Of a stretch of DNA of 64,000 nt, positions 8,290 to 16,730 are shown piece after piece (position 1 is the stretch's first letter; every line of letters starts with the position of its first letter). The translations under genes were made by a program, and so were the position numbers. This DNA comes from Candidatus Poribacteria bacterium (GTDB lineage: Bacteria; Poribacteria; WGA-4E; PCPOR2b), in assembly GCA_022826645.1 (NCBI GenBank), contig JAJDUM010000117.1, positions 22,960 through 86,959 on the forward strand, in the 5' to 3' direction. A model generated the notes under the pieces. The model did not search any database and was not told where the DNA came from. It was given only the letters and a program-made list of their open reading frames with translations.

Positions 8290-8970
8290 TTATTCTGTCC
8301 ATCTTTCATTTTTCCATGCTTCGTAATCTTCAGCCGTGTGGACGGTGAGGTATCCGAGCATCCCGGAGTGTCCAAAACCACAGAGCTCAGCGCAGGGGAT
8401 TTCATACGTGCCCGGTTTCGTTGCTTCAAACCACATGTTTATAAACCTACCGGGAAGGGCATCCTGCTTGAGTCTAAGCTGAGGGACAAAGAAGCTATGA
8501 ATAACATCATCGGCCGTGAGCCTGATATGCACGACCTCATTGACGGGGACGTGCAGTTGGTTCTCAAGCTGTAGGTCATCGTCGGTGCCCCATTCGCCAT
8601 CGGGTCCCGGGTAGGTCATGTCCCAGTTAAATTGTTTCCCGTTCACCTGAACGACGGCACCGGGGTTGCCGGGAAACTGTGAAGGGAACTTAATTCTGTT
8701 CCATTGGGGCAAACTCAACATCGCGAGTGCGAACACAATGACGGTGGTAGCAGCAGTCCATACGATTTCAAGGGTTGTGCTGCCTTCAATGTATTCCGCC
8801 TTGCGGCCTTCTTGGAAACGATACTTAACGATGAAAACAATGAGTACTGCCATAACAGCCAGAAATACAATTGACGTAACCCAGTAGATTAGAACAAAGA
8901 GGTTATCCACCCCTTGTCCAAAAGTTGAGACATTCTCTGGAAGCCATGCAGGAAAATTCAGCCACTTCAT
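8290..8970 (-). CDS. ctaC: Cytochrome c oxidase subunit II
   Basis: A 226-residue subunit that accepts electrons from cytochrome c through the dinuclear Cu_A centre. I start at MKWLNFPAWLPEN because AGGAGC lies six bases upstream; a longer open frame would run into the neighbouring permease gene and adds nothing recognisable. Two transmembrane helices (about 22-48 and 66-86) precede the cupredoxin domain. Cu_A ligands are complete: His158 (VIHSFFVPQLRLKQD), Cys193, Glu195, Cys197, His201 and Met204 (CAELCGFGHSGM). There is no C-terminal cytochrome c fusion, so a separate soluble or anchored donor is needed, and several are encoded nearby. Confidence 0.96.
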   Translation of the reverse strand: MKWLNFPAWLPENVSTFGQGVDNLFVLIYWVTSIVFLAVMAVLIVFIVKYRFQEGRKAEYIEGSTTLEIVWTAATTVIVFALAMLSLPQWNRIKFPSQFPGNPGAVVQVNGKQFNWDMTYPGPDGEWGTDDDLQLENQLHVPVNEVVHIRLTADDVIHSFFVPQLRLKQDALPGRFINMWFEATKPGTYEIPCAELCGFGHSGMLGYLTVHTAEDYEAWKNERWTE

Positions 8971-9014
8971 TAAGAGCTCCTTTCTAGACTGCTGAATTTG
9001 TAGGTCAATCTCTT

Positions 9015-9809
9015 TTACGCTGCATTCGGACGGCGATGTGCGGTTAGAGCAGCGCCCAAATATGTTACAACACAGAACAAGCCAGTAACGAGCAGCGATA
9101 ACGTGAGTTGAGGAATCTCCTGAGAGATCGTGGATGCGTTGAAATACAAACAACGACGCAAGGCTGCAATTCCGTAGGTGAGTGGGTTCAATTTCATCGT
9201 CCACTCAAGCAATATCGGCACACCAGACACGGGGAAAAAGGCACCGGAGAGCAGCCAGATAGGGATGAGGATAAGATTCATAATCGCATGGAAACCTTGT
9301 GTTGAATCCATGCGCCATGCGATAATTAGTCCTAAGTTTGTCAGACCAAAGGCCAAGGTCAACATCACACCGAGTGTTGAGACCACAGAAAAAGGACTCA
9401 GCGGCACACCCACCATCGGTGCGAGAAACAGTAAGAGGGTTCCCTGAAAGAGTGCCAAAGTTGTACCGCCAAGTGCTTGTCCCAGCACAAGAACGGATCG
9501 TGAAACTGGTGCGACAAGCACACCTTGTAGAAAACCTTCTCGACGGTCTTGGACGATCGAGATTGTTGCGAAAATTGTTGTAAACAGTAGCGCAAGCGTG
9601 ATGATACCGGGGTAAAAATATTCTATGTAGCTCGTTCCCTCAGGAACACCGGGAGGATTGAATGAAGCGTTTAATCCACCTCCCAAAAGCAGCCAAAAAA
9701 TTAGCGGCTGACTGATCGCGCTGACTAGACGACTCCGTTGGCGCAGGAACCGGATAATTTCACGCCACCAAATTGTCGCCACAGGGAGTAAAAATCTTGC
9801 TATTAACAA
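9015..9809 (-). CDS. ABC-2 type transporter permease, start disrupted
   Basis: A membrane permease of the ABC-2 family (about 264 residues) with six predicted helices and the family's WWREIIRFLRQRSRL entry helix. It also has VQDRREGFLQGVLVAPVSR (the coupling loop) and LIPIWLLSGAFFPVSGVP. Its natural partner is the ATPase at 12289-13221, normally adjacent, but a four-gene island separates them. The start is uncertain. The first usable codons are TTG at 9809 and a GTG at VATIWW; neither has a Shine-Dalgarno sequence and there is no ATG. I infer that the island insertion removed the original start region, so expression may be reduced. Such ABC pairs often accompany cox gene clusters. Confidence 0.85.
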   Translation of the reverse strand: MLIARFLLPVATIWWREIIRFLRQRSRLVSAISQPLIFWLLLGGGLNASFNPPGVPEGTSYIEYFYPGIITLALLFTTIFATISIVQDRREGFLQGVLVAPVSRSVLVLGQALGGTTLALFQGTLLLFLAPMVGVPLSPFSVVSTLGVMLTLAFGLTNLGLIIAWRMDSTQGFHAIMNLILIPIWLLSGAFFPVSGVPILLEWTMKLNPLTYGIAALRRCLYFNASTISQEIPQLTLSLLVTGLFCVVTYLGAALTAHRRPNAA

Positions 9810-9847
9810 AGTTCAGTTGAGTGCGTTGTAAACAGTGAGATAAATTG

Positions 9848-10579
9848 TTAGCTATCTTTACGCTCAAAATGATTGCGTAGTACATTCTTAACATACTGGG
9901 GGATTTCTTCTTGAGCCTTTGCTGCTTCTCCTCGTAGTCTGTCATACTCAACGATATCCTCATCCACCCATAGAATATCTAATCTCCGAATATCTCGCAA
10001 CGCAATATGACTGTATGATTCTGGATATGCCCAATAGCACGACTCGCAAATACTGATTTCTCTTTTCCTCCAATTTTCACAATTTTCGCAGCTCCATGAT
10101 TTCGCTCTATTTGCAGATGCACAAAGGAGCATATAATCATCCACATCATCAAGGTTAATATTCTCACCAGCAATTTCAAATGGAACTCTGTGATCGATTT
10201 GCAATTCCCGTTCTGGAAACGATTCAAGATATATGTTGCAACGGGCACCATACTTTTTAATTAGTGCCTCCTTTAGTTGGGAGGAGAAAACTGTTCTACC
10301 ATACAACTGGGTTGTTCGTACTTCTGAAGGATCACCGAACTTGTATGCGGCGATTTTTCTGCCATCAGATCCAGTTACACGGAAGGTCTCCACTGGAATA
10401 CCGTGCTCACGAACATCTCTTATTGCTCGTGGTGGATGGTTATAACCATATATCTCCCTCAGTTCCTCTGTTGTGATTTGACCGTATTTAAGAATGTGGT
10501 CAATTACCGTTCGGGGTCTTTTCGCTGTAACCCTCTTTAGTAACTCTAGAAATTCTGGAGGAAGTTTTGGGCTAGTCAT
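9848..10579 (-). CDS. HNH endonuclease, probable restriction enzyme
   Basis: A 243-residue protein with an HNH nuclease core: LQIDHRVPFEIAG supplies the first histidines and CASANRAKSWSCENC the Asn/Cys part. Two CxxC pairs (CENC, CESC) suggest a bound zinc. The N-terminal 80 residues look like a winged-helix DNA reader (RTVIDHILKYGQITTEELRE). The ATG overlaps the methylase stop by four bases, so the pair is co-translated. Together they look like a type II restriction-modification system, with the methylase made first. The recognition sequence cannot be read from the protein. Confidence 0.8.
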   Translation of the reverse strand: MTSPKLPPEFLELLKRVTAKRPRTVIDHILKYGQITTEELREIYGYNHPPRAIRDVREHGIPVETFRVTGSDGRKIAAYKFGDPSEVRTTQLYGRTVFSSQLKEALIKKYGARCNIYLESFPERELQIDHRVPFEIAGENINLDDVDDYMLLCASANRAKSWSCENCENWRKREISICESCYWAYPESYSHIALRDIRRLDILWVDEDIVEYDRLRGEAAKAQEEIPQYVKNVLRNHFERKDS

Positions 10580-11502
10580 ATACGGGCAAACTCTAGCTGA
10601 ATTTGTGATTCTTTTTCAAAATTACGTTCTTCACCGTCCAAACGCTCTACCAATGCGGGAGACAGATATAGAGATTCAACAGTTTCATGATTGTAACCTA
10701 AGAGGGTAGCTTGACTTGATCTGCCAGCATGTATATTCAGGTGTTTTAGAGAGAGTCTACGAGGAAGTGACTTCCCATGAGTTTTTCCGCCGGTTTGTCC
10801 ATCATAGCTAATAATATATGAAGTATCTTTCCCATTCATTATTTGAAGGGTATCTATAAATTCATCATAGGAAAGCCCATTGTAGTATCTATGATCTCTC
10901 GTAAAGGATATGCCTTGGTAAGGCGGATCCATATAAACTAAATCGTTTTTATCAACTTTCTCCACAACCATGCGAAAATCAACTGCCGAAAGCGTTGTCT
11001 TCCCACCGAGCAGAGTAGAGATACCAAAAATTTGTTGCCGCATGGTTTTGGGGCGCATACCCAAACGCCGATTATCAGCACTCTGATTGAATTTGCCTTC
11101 AGTACTGTATCTTACGGAACCTTTTACGATTCGCGCCAGAAGATAAAGCAGGTGATGCGGTTGATGCGTTGCGTTGAATTCGTCACGTATTTGGAAGAAG
11201 AATTCTTTTTTATTAGGATATTGTTCATTCCAAAGTTTTTCATAATCTCCTGTCAACTCGTTGGGGCTTTCTAATATTTCTCTCCACAGTTCCATCAGGG
11301 GTTCATTTAAGTCATTAAGCCAAAACTGTTTTGCGAGTCCGTGTGCAGCAGCGGCAATGGAAACCGCACCAGAGCCACAGAATGGTTCCATCAGACAATG
11401 CACAGAATTTGGGAAATATGGAAGAATATACTGAGCAATTCCCCGCTTACTTCCCTGATATGGAAAAGGATGTGGAATCGAGATATTATTTAGCGTTTTC
11501 AT
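10576..11502 (-). CDS. D12-class DNA adenine N6-methyltransferase
   Basis: A 308-residue Dam-like (MT-A70-unrelated, D12 class) methyltransferase. PFPYQGSKRGIAQYILPY is the SAM-binding entry. Motif I reads MEPFCGSGAVSIAAA and motif IV reads NDLVYMDPPYQG, the catalytic DPPY. The order motif I, then target-recognition region, then DPPY fits the alpha arrangement of the class. It is paired with the HNH nuclease immediately downstream and probably protects the host site. The codon and base composition here is visibly more AT-rich than the respiratory genes on both sides, consistent with recent acquisition. Confidence 0.9.
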   Translation of the reverse strand: MKTLNNISIPHPFPYQGSKRGIAQYILPYFPNSVHCLMEPFCGSGAVSIAAAAHGLAKQFWLNDLNEPLMELWREILESPNELTGDYEKLWNEQYPNKKEFFFQIRDEFNATHQPHHLLYLLARIVKGSVRYSTEGKFNQSADNRRLGMRPKTMRQQIFGISTLLGGKTTLSAVDFRMVVEKVDKNDLVYMDPPYQGISFTRDHRYYNGLSYDEFIDTLQIMNGKDTSYIISYDGQTGGKTHGKSLPRRLSLKHLNIHAGRSSQATLLGYNHETVESLYLSPALVERLDGEERNFEKESQIQLEFARI

Positions 11503-11528
11503 GGGAGTTCGGTCGTTGCAATAGCAAA

Positions 11529-11756
11529 CTAGCGTTCTCTCTGAGCATAATTGGAGCGAACAGTCGTATTGATGAATGAATTTAACTCCTCGCCCTTGCT
11601 AGCTAATTCCTTCATCAGTTCAATGTTTTCAGAGCCTGCGCTCTCATAGGTGTACAGGTAAACCGAGCCACTAGCAAACTGGGCCCTAATAAAATCTGGT
11701 CCGCTTTCATACGCCACTACGCCAGAACCTCCACTAAGATTTTTATAGCGTTCCAT
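11529..11756 (-). CDS. Small conserved-type hypothetical, KTSC-like
   Basis: A 75-residue soluble protein. The ATG at 11756 is preceded by AGGAGGG with ideal spacing; an upstream extension of 12 residues is unsupported. The sequence (SGVVAYESGPDFIRAQFASG, then VYLYTYESAG, then ELASKGEELNSFIN) resembles the small KTSC fold: a beta-strand pair reading an F.sG.vY.Y pattern and a helix before a G..L..FI end. These proteins often travel with nucleic-acid enzymes and mobile DNA. It is part of the island between the ABC genes. The family assignment is tentative. Confidence 0.6.
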   Translation of the reverse strand: MERYKNLSGGSGVVAYESGPDFIRAQFASGSVYLYTYESAGSENIELMKELASKGEELNSFINTTVRSNYAQRER

Positions 11757-11794
11757 AGGGACCCTCCTATGTAAATATAGGATATTTTGCAAAC

Positions 11795-12277
11795 CTAACG
11801 AACAGATGCCTCAAGCGTCTTGTTTCTCGTGTCTCGAATGTGCCTTCCGATACGTTGATAGAAGATTAATTCAACTAAGGCAATAAAAAGAACATCGAAC
11901 CCATCTGTTTCAAGTGTCTCCGTTGTTTCCTTAATTCCCAAGACTACCCAGACTATAAGAAGGACTATAAGAACTGAGAGCAAAACTAAGAGGAACCGAA
12001 AGGATACTACCCAGCCTAAAACAACAAATTTCTGAATCAGATCAAATCCTTTTTTTCTTTCATTCTGCTCATACGCATAAAGAACACCCCCGATTGCGAA
12101 AATAACACTCAGACCACCTGATACCATATCGAATTCATTAAAATCTTCTATTGTTGGAAATACATGGGCCACCGTGAAGCCGGCGAAGAAAAGAACGAAA
12201 TAGGGCAGTGCCTCTCGATCACTGAGGGCTCTTTCTCTTAATTTTTCTTTAAGTGGATGGTATCGAACAAAATACAT
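11795..12277 (-). CDS. Membrane protein of unknown function
   Basis: A 160-residue protein with about four hydrophobic segments (YFVLFFAGFTVAHVF, MVSGGLSVIFAIGGVLYAY, FLLVLLSVLIVLLIVWVVLG, GFDVLFIALVELIFY) joined by charged loops. I recognise no family. It is the first gene of the island. Its ribosome binding site (AGGAGG) overlaps the stop codon of the upstream ABC ATPase, so it uses what was probably the ABC permease's own translation signal. It could be a companion of the restriction-modification pair or unrelated cargo. Confidence 0.6.
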   Translation of the reverse strand: MYFVRYHPLKEKLRERALSDREALPYFVLFFAGFTVAHVFPTIEDFNEFDMVSGGLSVIFAIGGVLYAYEQNERKKGFDLIQKFVVLGWVVSFRFLLVLLSVLIVLLIVWVVLGIKETTETLETDGFDVLFIALVELIFYQRIGRHIRDTRNKTLEASVR

Positions 12278-12284
12278 GCCTCAA

Positions 12285-12291
12285 CCTCCTA
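12285..12291 (-). promoter_or_regulatory. Shine-Dalgarno overlapping the ABC ATPase stop codon
   Basis: Read on the minus strand, TAGGAGG carries both the ATPase stop (TAG) and a strong AGGAGG ribosome binding site seven bases before the next ATG. This compact stop/SD arrangement is typical between ABC ATPase and permease genes, which suggests it originally served the permease now 2.5 kb downstream. Confidence 0.6.
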
Positions 12292-13221
12292 ATACGGCTT
12301 TTGACTAGCGTGATCTTCCTCAAAGTGGCGTCCTGTCAACTTGATGAAGACATCTTCCAACGTCGGCTTTGCAAAACGTACGGATCGAATTTCGGTTGGA
12401 AAGGCGGCGACAACATCTCGAACAAATTCATGTCCACTCTGACATTCGATGCGCAGCGTTCCCTCAATTGAAGCAACTACATACCCAAACTGTTGACTTA
12501 TTTTCGGTGCAAGCTGCTCGGGGGCCGGAGAATCAACGATAACAATATCTCCGCTGACCTGCCTTTTCAACTCGTCGGGTGTTCCGACAGCGACCAATTG
12601 TCCTTCATTGAGAATTCCAACACGGTTACACGCTTCGGCATCGTCCAAGATGTGGGTTGTCAGCACCACCGTTGTTTCCCGCAAGTCAGCCAAATAGGTT
12701 CTGAGGTTCCGGCGTGCCCCCGGATCGAGTCCGGTACTCGGTTCATCCAACAATAAGAGTTTCGGTTTGTGGAGGGTTGCTTTTGCGAGTTCCACGCGCC
12801 GCTGTAATCCACCAGAGAGTGTTTCCACACACTCAGAAGCGCGATCCCTCAATTCAAATTGGTCGAGCACTTCTTGGATACGCCGCTTCAGCGTCTTGCC
12901 CTGTAGCCCGTACAGATGACCGTGATGTCGGAGGTTCTCTGTGACGGTGAGTTTTAGATCCAAACTCGGATGCTGAAAAACCACACCCAGATACTGCCTG
13001 ATGTCCTGCGATCCGCTGCCAAGCTCATAACCAAGAATATTTACCGCAGCCGGATCAGCCGAAATCAGGGTGGAGAGTATCTTAAAAAGTGTGGTTTTAC
13101 CGCTGCCATTTGGGCCTAGAAACCCAAAGACTTCCCCTTGCGAAATGTTAAAGGTTACATCTGCAAGTGCACGTCGAGTCCCGTAAGCGTAGGACAGGTT
13201 CTCGACTTTGACAGGGAACAT
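12289..13221 (-). CDS. ABC transporter ATP-binding protein (DrrA/NatA-like)
   Basis: A 310-residue ABC-2 exporter ATPase. The Walker A motif is GPNGSGKTT, the Q-loop VFQHPSLD, the signature LSGGLQRRVELAKA, Walker B LLLLDEPSTGLDP and the switch His VLTTHILDD. A C-terminal region of about 90 residues (from GTPDELKRQVSGD to the end) resembles the regulatory tail of DrrA/NatA-type subunits. Its partner permease is at 9015-9809. In cox clusters such exporters have been proposed to help oxidase or heme/copper assembly, but the substrate cannot be read here. The SD is AGGGA close to the ATG. Confidence 0.93.
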   Translation of the reverse strand: MFPVKVENLSYAYGTRRALADVTFNISQGEVFGFLGPNGSGKTTLFKILSTLISADPAAVNILGYELGSGSQDIRQYLGVVFQHPSLDLKLTVTENLRHHGHLYGLQGKTLKRRIQEVLDQFELRDRASECVETLSGGLQRRVELAKATLHKPKLLLLDEPSTGLDPGARRNLRTYLADLRETTVVLTTHILDDAEACNRVGILNEGQLVAVGTPDELKRQVSGDIVIVDSPAPEQLAPKISQQFGYVVASIEGTLRIECQSGHEFVRDVVAAFPTEIRSVRFAKPTLEDVFIKLTGRHFEEDHASQKPY

Positions 13222-13235
13222 CTTCCCTCATTTGC

Positions 13236-14015
13236 TTATTTTAGCGCGAGTGTAAAGTCTTGGGTAACCGTTCCTCCGGCTTCAACAGTCACTGAAACAG
13301 GTTCGGCTTTATTTGTACCACAGGCTTCTTGCCAATACGCCAACTTATAGGTTCCCGGTGGGACATTCTCAAGCGTATATTTCCCATTCTCGTCGGTAAC
13401 CGCAAAATAGGGATGGGGGATATACGCGATCCAAGCTTTCATCCACCCGTGCACATCGCATTTAACGGCCACGGGTCCTTCCGCTTTCTTTACTGCCTTA
13501 ACATTCATCTTACGCCTGGTTCCCGGCTGCGATTTATTAAATGCGGGATTCATCGAGCTAAAGATGTGGACATTATGATTGATTCTGTCGGGGTTGATCA
13601 TGGTCAATCGTTTTCCAACCGGCAGGAGGCGCACGTGTGGATTAAAATGGCATCCTTTCTGGTCAATTTCGTATTTAGCATCGCTTGGAAAATCCGCTCC
13701 TGATGAGATGTCGGTTAGATAAACGATGGTGTTTTTCAAACCATTTCCTTCGCCAAGGACAATTGATTCATCAAACTTGTCAGTCTTACCACACACTTGC
13801 ACATCTTTGGTAATTTCCAGCTTTTTCATCTCAGGCGCGGTGCCATCAAATTTTACCATCCCGCTGATAGTACCACCGTTAGAAACACTCATTGCTTTAT
13901 AGGAAGCCGGGAAGACCAGAGATTCGACCTCTTCGTTTCCACCGGCAGCAGCGGCTGTGGTAACGTAAACACATGCAATGAGCAGGGTCAGGATTGTAAC
14001 AACTTTGGTTTTCAT
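13236..14015 (-). CDS. Secreted cupredoxin with carboxypeptidase-regulatory fold
   Basis: A 259-residue exported protein: signal peptide (residues 1-24), then a GTISGMVKFDG beta-sandwich entry, a central plastocyanin-like core and a C-terminal CarboxypepD_reg-type repeat (YFAVTDENGKYTLENVPPGTY). Type 1 copper ligands are visible: His147 (RINHNVH), Cys186, His189 and Met192 in KCDVHGWM. The C-x2-H-x2-M spacing matches amicyanin. It probably carries electrons in the periplasm between the cytochromes of this cluster. A paralogue (20281-21030) lies at the other end of the same cluster. Met2 is taken as the start because GGAG is better spaced from it than from the preceding ATG. Confidence 0.85.
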   Translation of the reverse strand: MKTKVVTILTLLIACVYVTTAAAAGGNEEVESLVFPASYKAMSVSNGGTISGMVKFDGTAPEMKKLEITKDVQVCGKTDKFDESIVLGEGNGLKNTIVYLTDISSGADFPSDAKYEIDQKGCHFNPHVRLLPVGKRLTMINPDRINHNVHIFSSMNPAFNKSQPGTRRKMNVKAVKKAEGPVAVKCDVHGWMKAWIAYIPHPYFAVTDENGKYTLENVPPGTYKLAYWQEACGTNKAEPVSVTVEAGGTVTQDFTLALK

Positions 14016-14177
14016 CATTGAACTCCTTTTGAAATTATTGTTGAAACAGGTTATAAGTGAGAGGAACCATATCTGATTGCTTCAAATGCAGTCAAGACAT
14101 TTGAACCTTCTTCCTATAAGAGAAATTTTCTCTTTTTTTATGATTTACCTCTCATTTGTTGCAGTTGAACAGTATTC

Positions 14178-15911
14178 TTATGTATCTTGTCGTCTCCTGA
14201 CGCTACTTTTCAAACCGAAAAGGAGGCCAACAGAAATAAGGGCAATCAGTGGTGGATAGACAAATCGTTTGTTTGATGGAACAGGATCGAGGACAAATGT
14301 GTACCACGTTGAAATCGCTCGTTTTGTGTTCACATCACCGTTCGCGCCATCCCATGCGGAGAAAGCGATGGGTATGAACACACCAGGGGCAAACTGCACG
14401 TCATTTCTTTTATCCTCGGTTATGAGCGACCTTTTTACCCATAGTTGATATTGTCCATCTTTGTACACACCTTCAGCCTGTATCGGACTTTGGTCAGACT
14501 GGACGGTCGCTGTATTGATTCCCTTCGCATTCATCTCTGTAACCGTTGACGGCTCGGCGACCTTCCAACTCCAGAGATAAACGGGACGACGATCACCATA
14601 GATAAAGTAGGGTTTCGGATCTGTTGGACCCTCAGAAATTTTCACCGGAAATTGAATTGCTAAAGCATCTTCAACCGTTTCTCCGGTCTCGTCATCTGCC
14701 TGAGGCAGCGTTTTAGTTCGATCATCCCATGCGAAGAGGAACGCGATTTCGCTATCGTTATAGAATGACTTCGCCATTACCGAATCGATTGAAGGATTGA
14801 ACTGCCGGGGATCAATCACAATCTGACCGACCAGTGGAAAATAACTGGCTTCTTTAATTTCGTTCCAAGCTTCATCGTTCATACCCGGCAACGTACCTTC
14901 CCGATATTGTGACCGTAGCACTTTGTCACCGACCGCCGCTTGTGGTCGCTCTTCAGGTCCTAAAGATTTTACATAATTTGCCAGATGCCAGCTTTTCTCA
15001 AAAATTGGCTTTAGGGCTGTATCCAGTTTAGTCTGTTCTTCTGGAGTGAGTTCCACGCCTTCCTCAACGTTGAGCATGATGTCCTCAAACATAAACAACT
15101 TTTCCTCAAGCCCCGCGTATTCTTCCTCTTCCGCTTCTGAAAGACCCTCGCCATCCATTTTGAGTTCTAGCTCATTCATACGCGCCGATTCCTCATCCGT
15201 CAGACCGAGCCGGAAACTTGAGATGAACGAGGGCATCGGCGAGCCAGCGATACCGCCGATGAATCGCTTGAAGATATCCTCAGTTGTAGAGCCGCCGCGA
15301 TAATTCCACTGCTCCCATAGATTGGCGGGCCATGTGCGAAAGCCCCACTCATCCGTAAGATCTGGGGCAGACGTGCCATCACCTCTGCCAACTACTCCGT
15401 GACAATCAACACATCCAAGATTGGTGTAAAATTCTTTCCCTTTTGTAACACTTTCTTCAGAGTACGGCACTTTGTCCGACACATCAATTAACCGTGGTGA
15501 AGCATCTTCAAAGCCATCGTAGAATGTTTTGATATGGGCAACGAGTTGCCACTGCTCATTCTCCGTCAGGATTTCGCCCCAAGCTGGCATCGAGGAGCCC
15601 GGCATACCATTGGATATGATATCGAAGATATCTTGATCAGTGGGCAGTTGAGCACTTTCTGTTGAACGAATTTTGTAGAGGCCCCGCGTGAAATCTCTCG
15701 GTCTTGGCAACAGGTTTTCGGCTGCAGATCCGTCGCCTGCCCCGTCTACACCGTGGCAATGCGCACACTTATCTTCATACAGCACCTTTCCTTCTTCCGA
15801 AGCGGCGGGTGCCTGCTTCCCTTGAGCAAGAACTGGAATTGGAAAAACCGCTAACAACAAAATAAGACCGGCGACTGAAATCAACATTGTATTATAAGAT
15901 TGCTTTTTCAT
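14178..15911 (-). CDS. Diheme cytochrome c fused to an EBDH-type heme b domain, membrane-anchored
   Basis: A 577-residue exported protein. The signal peptide is residues 1-30. Cytochrome c domain 1 has CAHCH (Cys49, Cys52, His53) with likely distal Met in SSMPAWGE near 108. Domain 2 has CVDCH (Cys167, Cys170, His171) with a likely distal Met in GSPMPSF. A glutamate-rich helical insert (about 255-310) follows. The region from about 325 to 540 resembles the heme-b-binding domain of ethylbenzene dehydrogenase gamma and related DMSO-reductase-family subunits: SYFPLVGQIVIDPRQFN, SEIAFLFAWDDRTKT, DALAIQFPV and FIPIAFSAWDG. A final helix (about 548-568) anchors it. No molybdoenzyme is encoded nearby. 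AGGAA precedes the chosen ATG. Confidence 0.85.
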   Translation of the reverse strand: MKKQSYNTMLISVAGLILLLAVFPIPVLAQGKQAPAASEEGKVLYEDKCAHCHGVDGAGDGSAAENLLPRPRDFTRGLYKIRSTESAQLPTDQDIFDIISNGMPGSSMPAWGEILTENEQWQLVAHIKTFYDGFEDASPRLIDVSDKVPYSEESVTKGKEFYTNLGCVDCHGVVGRGDGTSAPDLTDEWGFRTWPANLWEQWNYRGGSTTEDIFKRFIGGIAGSPMPSFISSFRLGLTDEESARMNELELKMDGEGLSEAEEEEYAGLEEKLFMFEDIMLNVEEGVELTPEEQTKLDTALKPIFEKSWHLANYVKSLGPEERPQAAVGDKVLRSQYREGTLPGMNDEAWNEIKEASYFPLVGQIVIDPRQFNPSIDSVMAKSFYNDSEIAFLFAWDDRTKTLPQADDETGETVEDALAIQFPVKISEGPTDPKPYFIYGDRRPVYLWSWKVAEPSTVTEMNAKGINTATVQSDQSPIQAEGVYKDGQYQLWVKRSLITEDKRNDVQFAPGVFIPIAFSAWDGANGDVNTKRAISTWYTFVLDPVPSNKRFVYPPLIALISVGLLFGLKSSVRRRQDT

Positions 15912-15934
15912 TGTTTTTTCCTTCCGCTCCAATC

Positions 15935-16714
15935 TTAATGCGCTGCCTCACCAAACGTCCTCGGTCGATACCCTGTGTACTCAGATAAAAAGAGGATGAC
16001 ATCCCAAATTTCCTCCTCTGTCAGGTGATCCTCCCAGACCGGCATGGCAGAATCCCACGGGGTGGCGGCTGGTGGCAAACCGGGACCGCCTTTACTGATA
16101 CGCCAAAAGAAGAAAGATTCTTGATAGTTCGGAATGATCCCAGGATCTTGGAAATTTGCAGGCGGCGGGTTGAAGCCGTGCGCGAAATGCCCCTCTCCGT
16201 CGAGGTCATCACCGTGGCAATAAAAGCAGTTCTGATAATAGACGCGACGTCCGTTATCTACATGTGCCTTGAATGCTTCCGTGTCATCCTTTTCGAGATG
16301 CCGGAAGGGATTTTCCACCTCTTGCGTGAGACCAATAACCTTATCACGGTACTCCAATTCAGTGGGAGGCGCGGGGTGAGCAGTCCGCAATACGGCTGGT
16401 GGATCTGCTTTTGTCGACAACCTAGAAAAGCTTAAACCAAGCATAACCAAAGGAATAAGGACAAACAACACAGTACGCCTTGTCCGCCTATCATCATCAG
16501 CCAAGGTCTCCTTGACGGGACGCAGAAATTCTCGAAACCTATCATCTTCGACGGATACGTGGACTAATATCGCCAATAGAATAAGCCCCAGATACATTGA
16601 GATCACGCTGGCAGGTAACGGCACAGACCACACACTACCGATGAAGAATCTTAAAAAGAGCCAAAGCACTACAAATATGATTAGGCATTTTGTGAAGAGG
16701 GATAATCTTTGCAT
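15935..16714 (-). CDS. Membrane-anchored monoheme cytochrome c
   Basis: A 259-residue protein with three hydrophobic helices near the N-terminus (about 8-28, 33-52, 80-96) and a periplasmic cytochrome c domain. The heme site is CFYCH (Cys163, Cys166, His167), with probable distal Met in DSAMPVWEDHLTEEE. The domain resembles those that feed electrons to or from membrane oxidases. It lies 23 bases downstream of the fused diheme gene's start on the map and 16 bases past the 500-residue cytochrome gene, in one operon with the CydA-like gene. Membrane tethering suggests it is a subunit rather than a free carrier. Confidence 0.88.
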   Translation of the reverse strand: MQRLSLFTKCLIIFVVLWLFLRFFIGSVWSVPLPASVISMYLGLILLAILVHVSVEDDRFREFLRPVKETLADDDRRTRRTVLFVLIPLVMLGLSFSRLSTKADPPAVLRTAHPAPPTELEYRDKVIGLTQEVENPFRHLEKDDTEAFKAHVDNGRRVYYQNCFYCHGDDLDGEGHFAHGFNPPPANFQDPGIIPNYQESFFFWRISKGGPGLPPAATPWDSAMPVWEDHLTEEEIWDVILFLSEYTGYRPRTFGEAAH

Positions 16715-16730
16715 AGCGATTTAACTTTCC

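Noticed and set aside
8971..9204. N-terminal extension of oxidase subunit II
   Set aside because: It overlaps the permease gene, lacks family similarity and a good SD supports the later ATG.
9848..12277. Prophage or integrative element for the restriction-modification block
   Set aside because: No integrase, transposase, att-like direct repeat or phage structural gene is present; it is only a small gene island.
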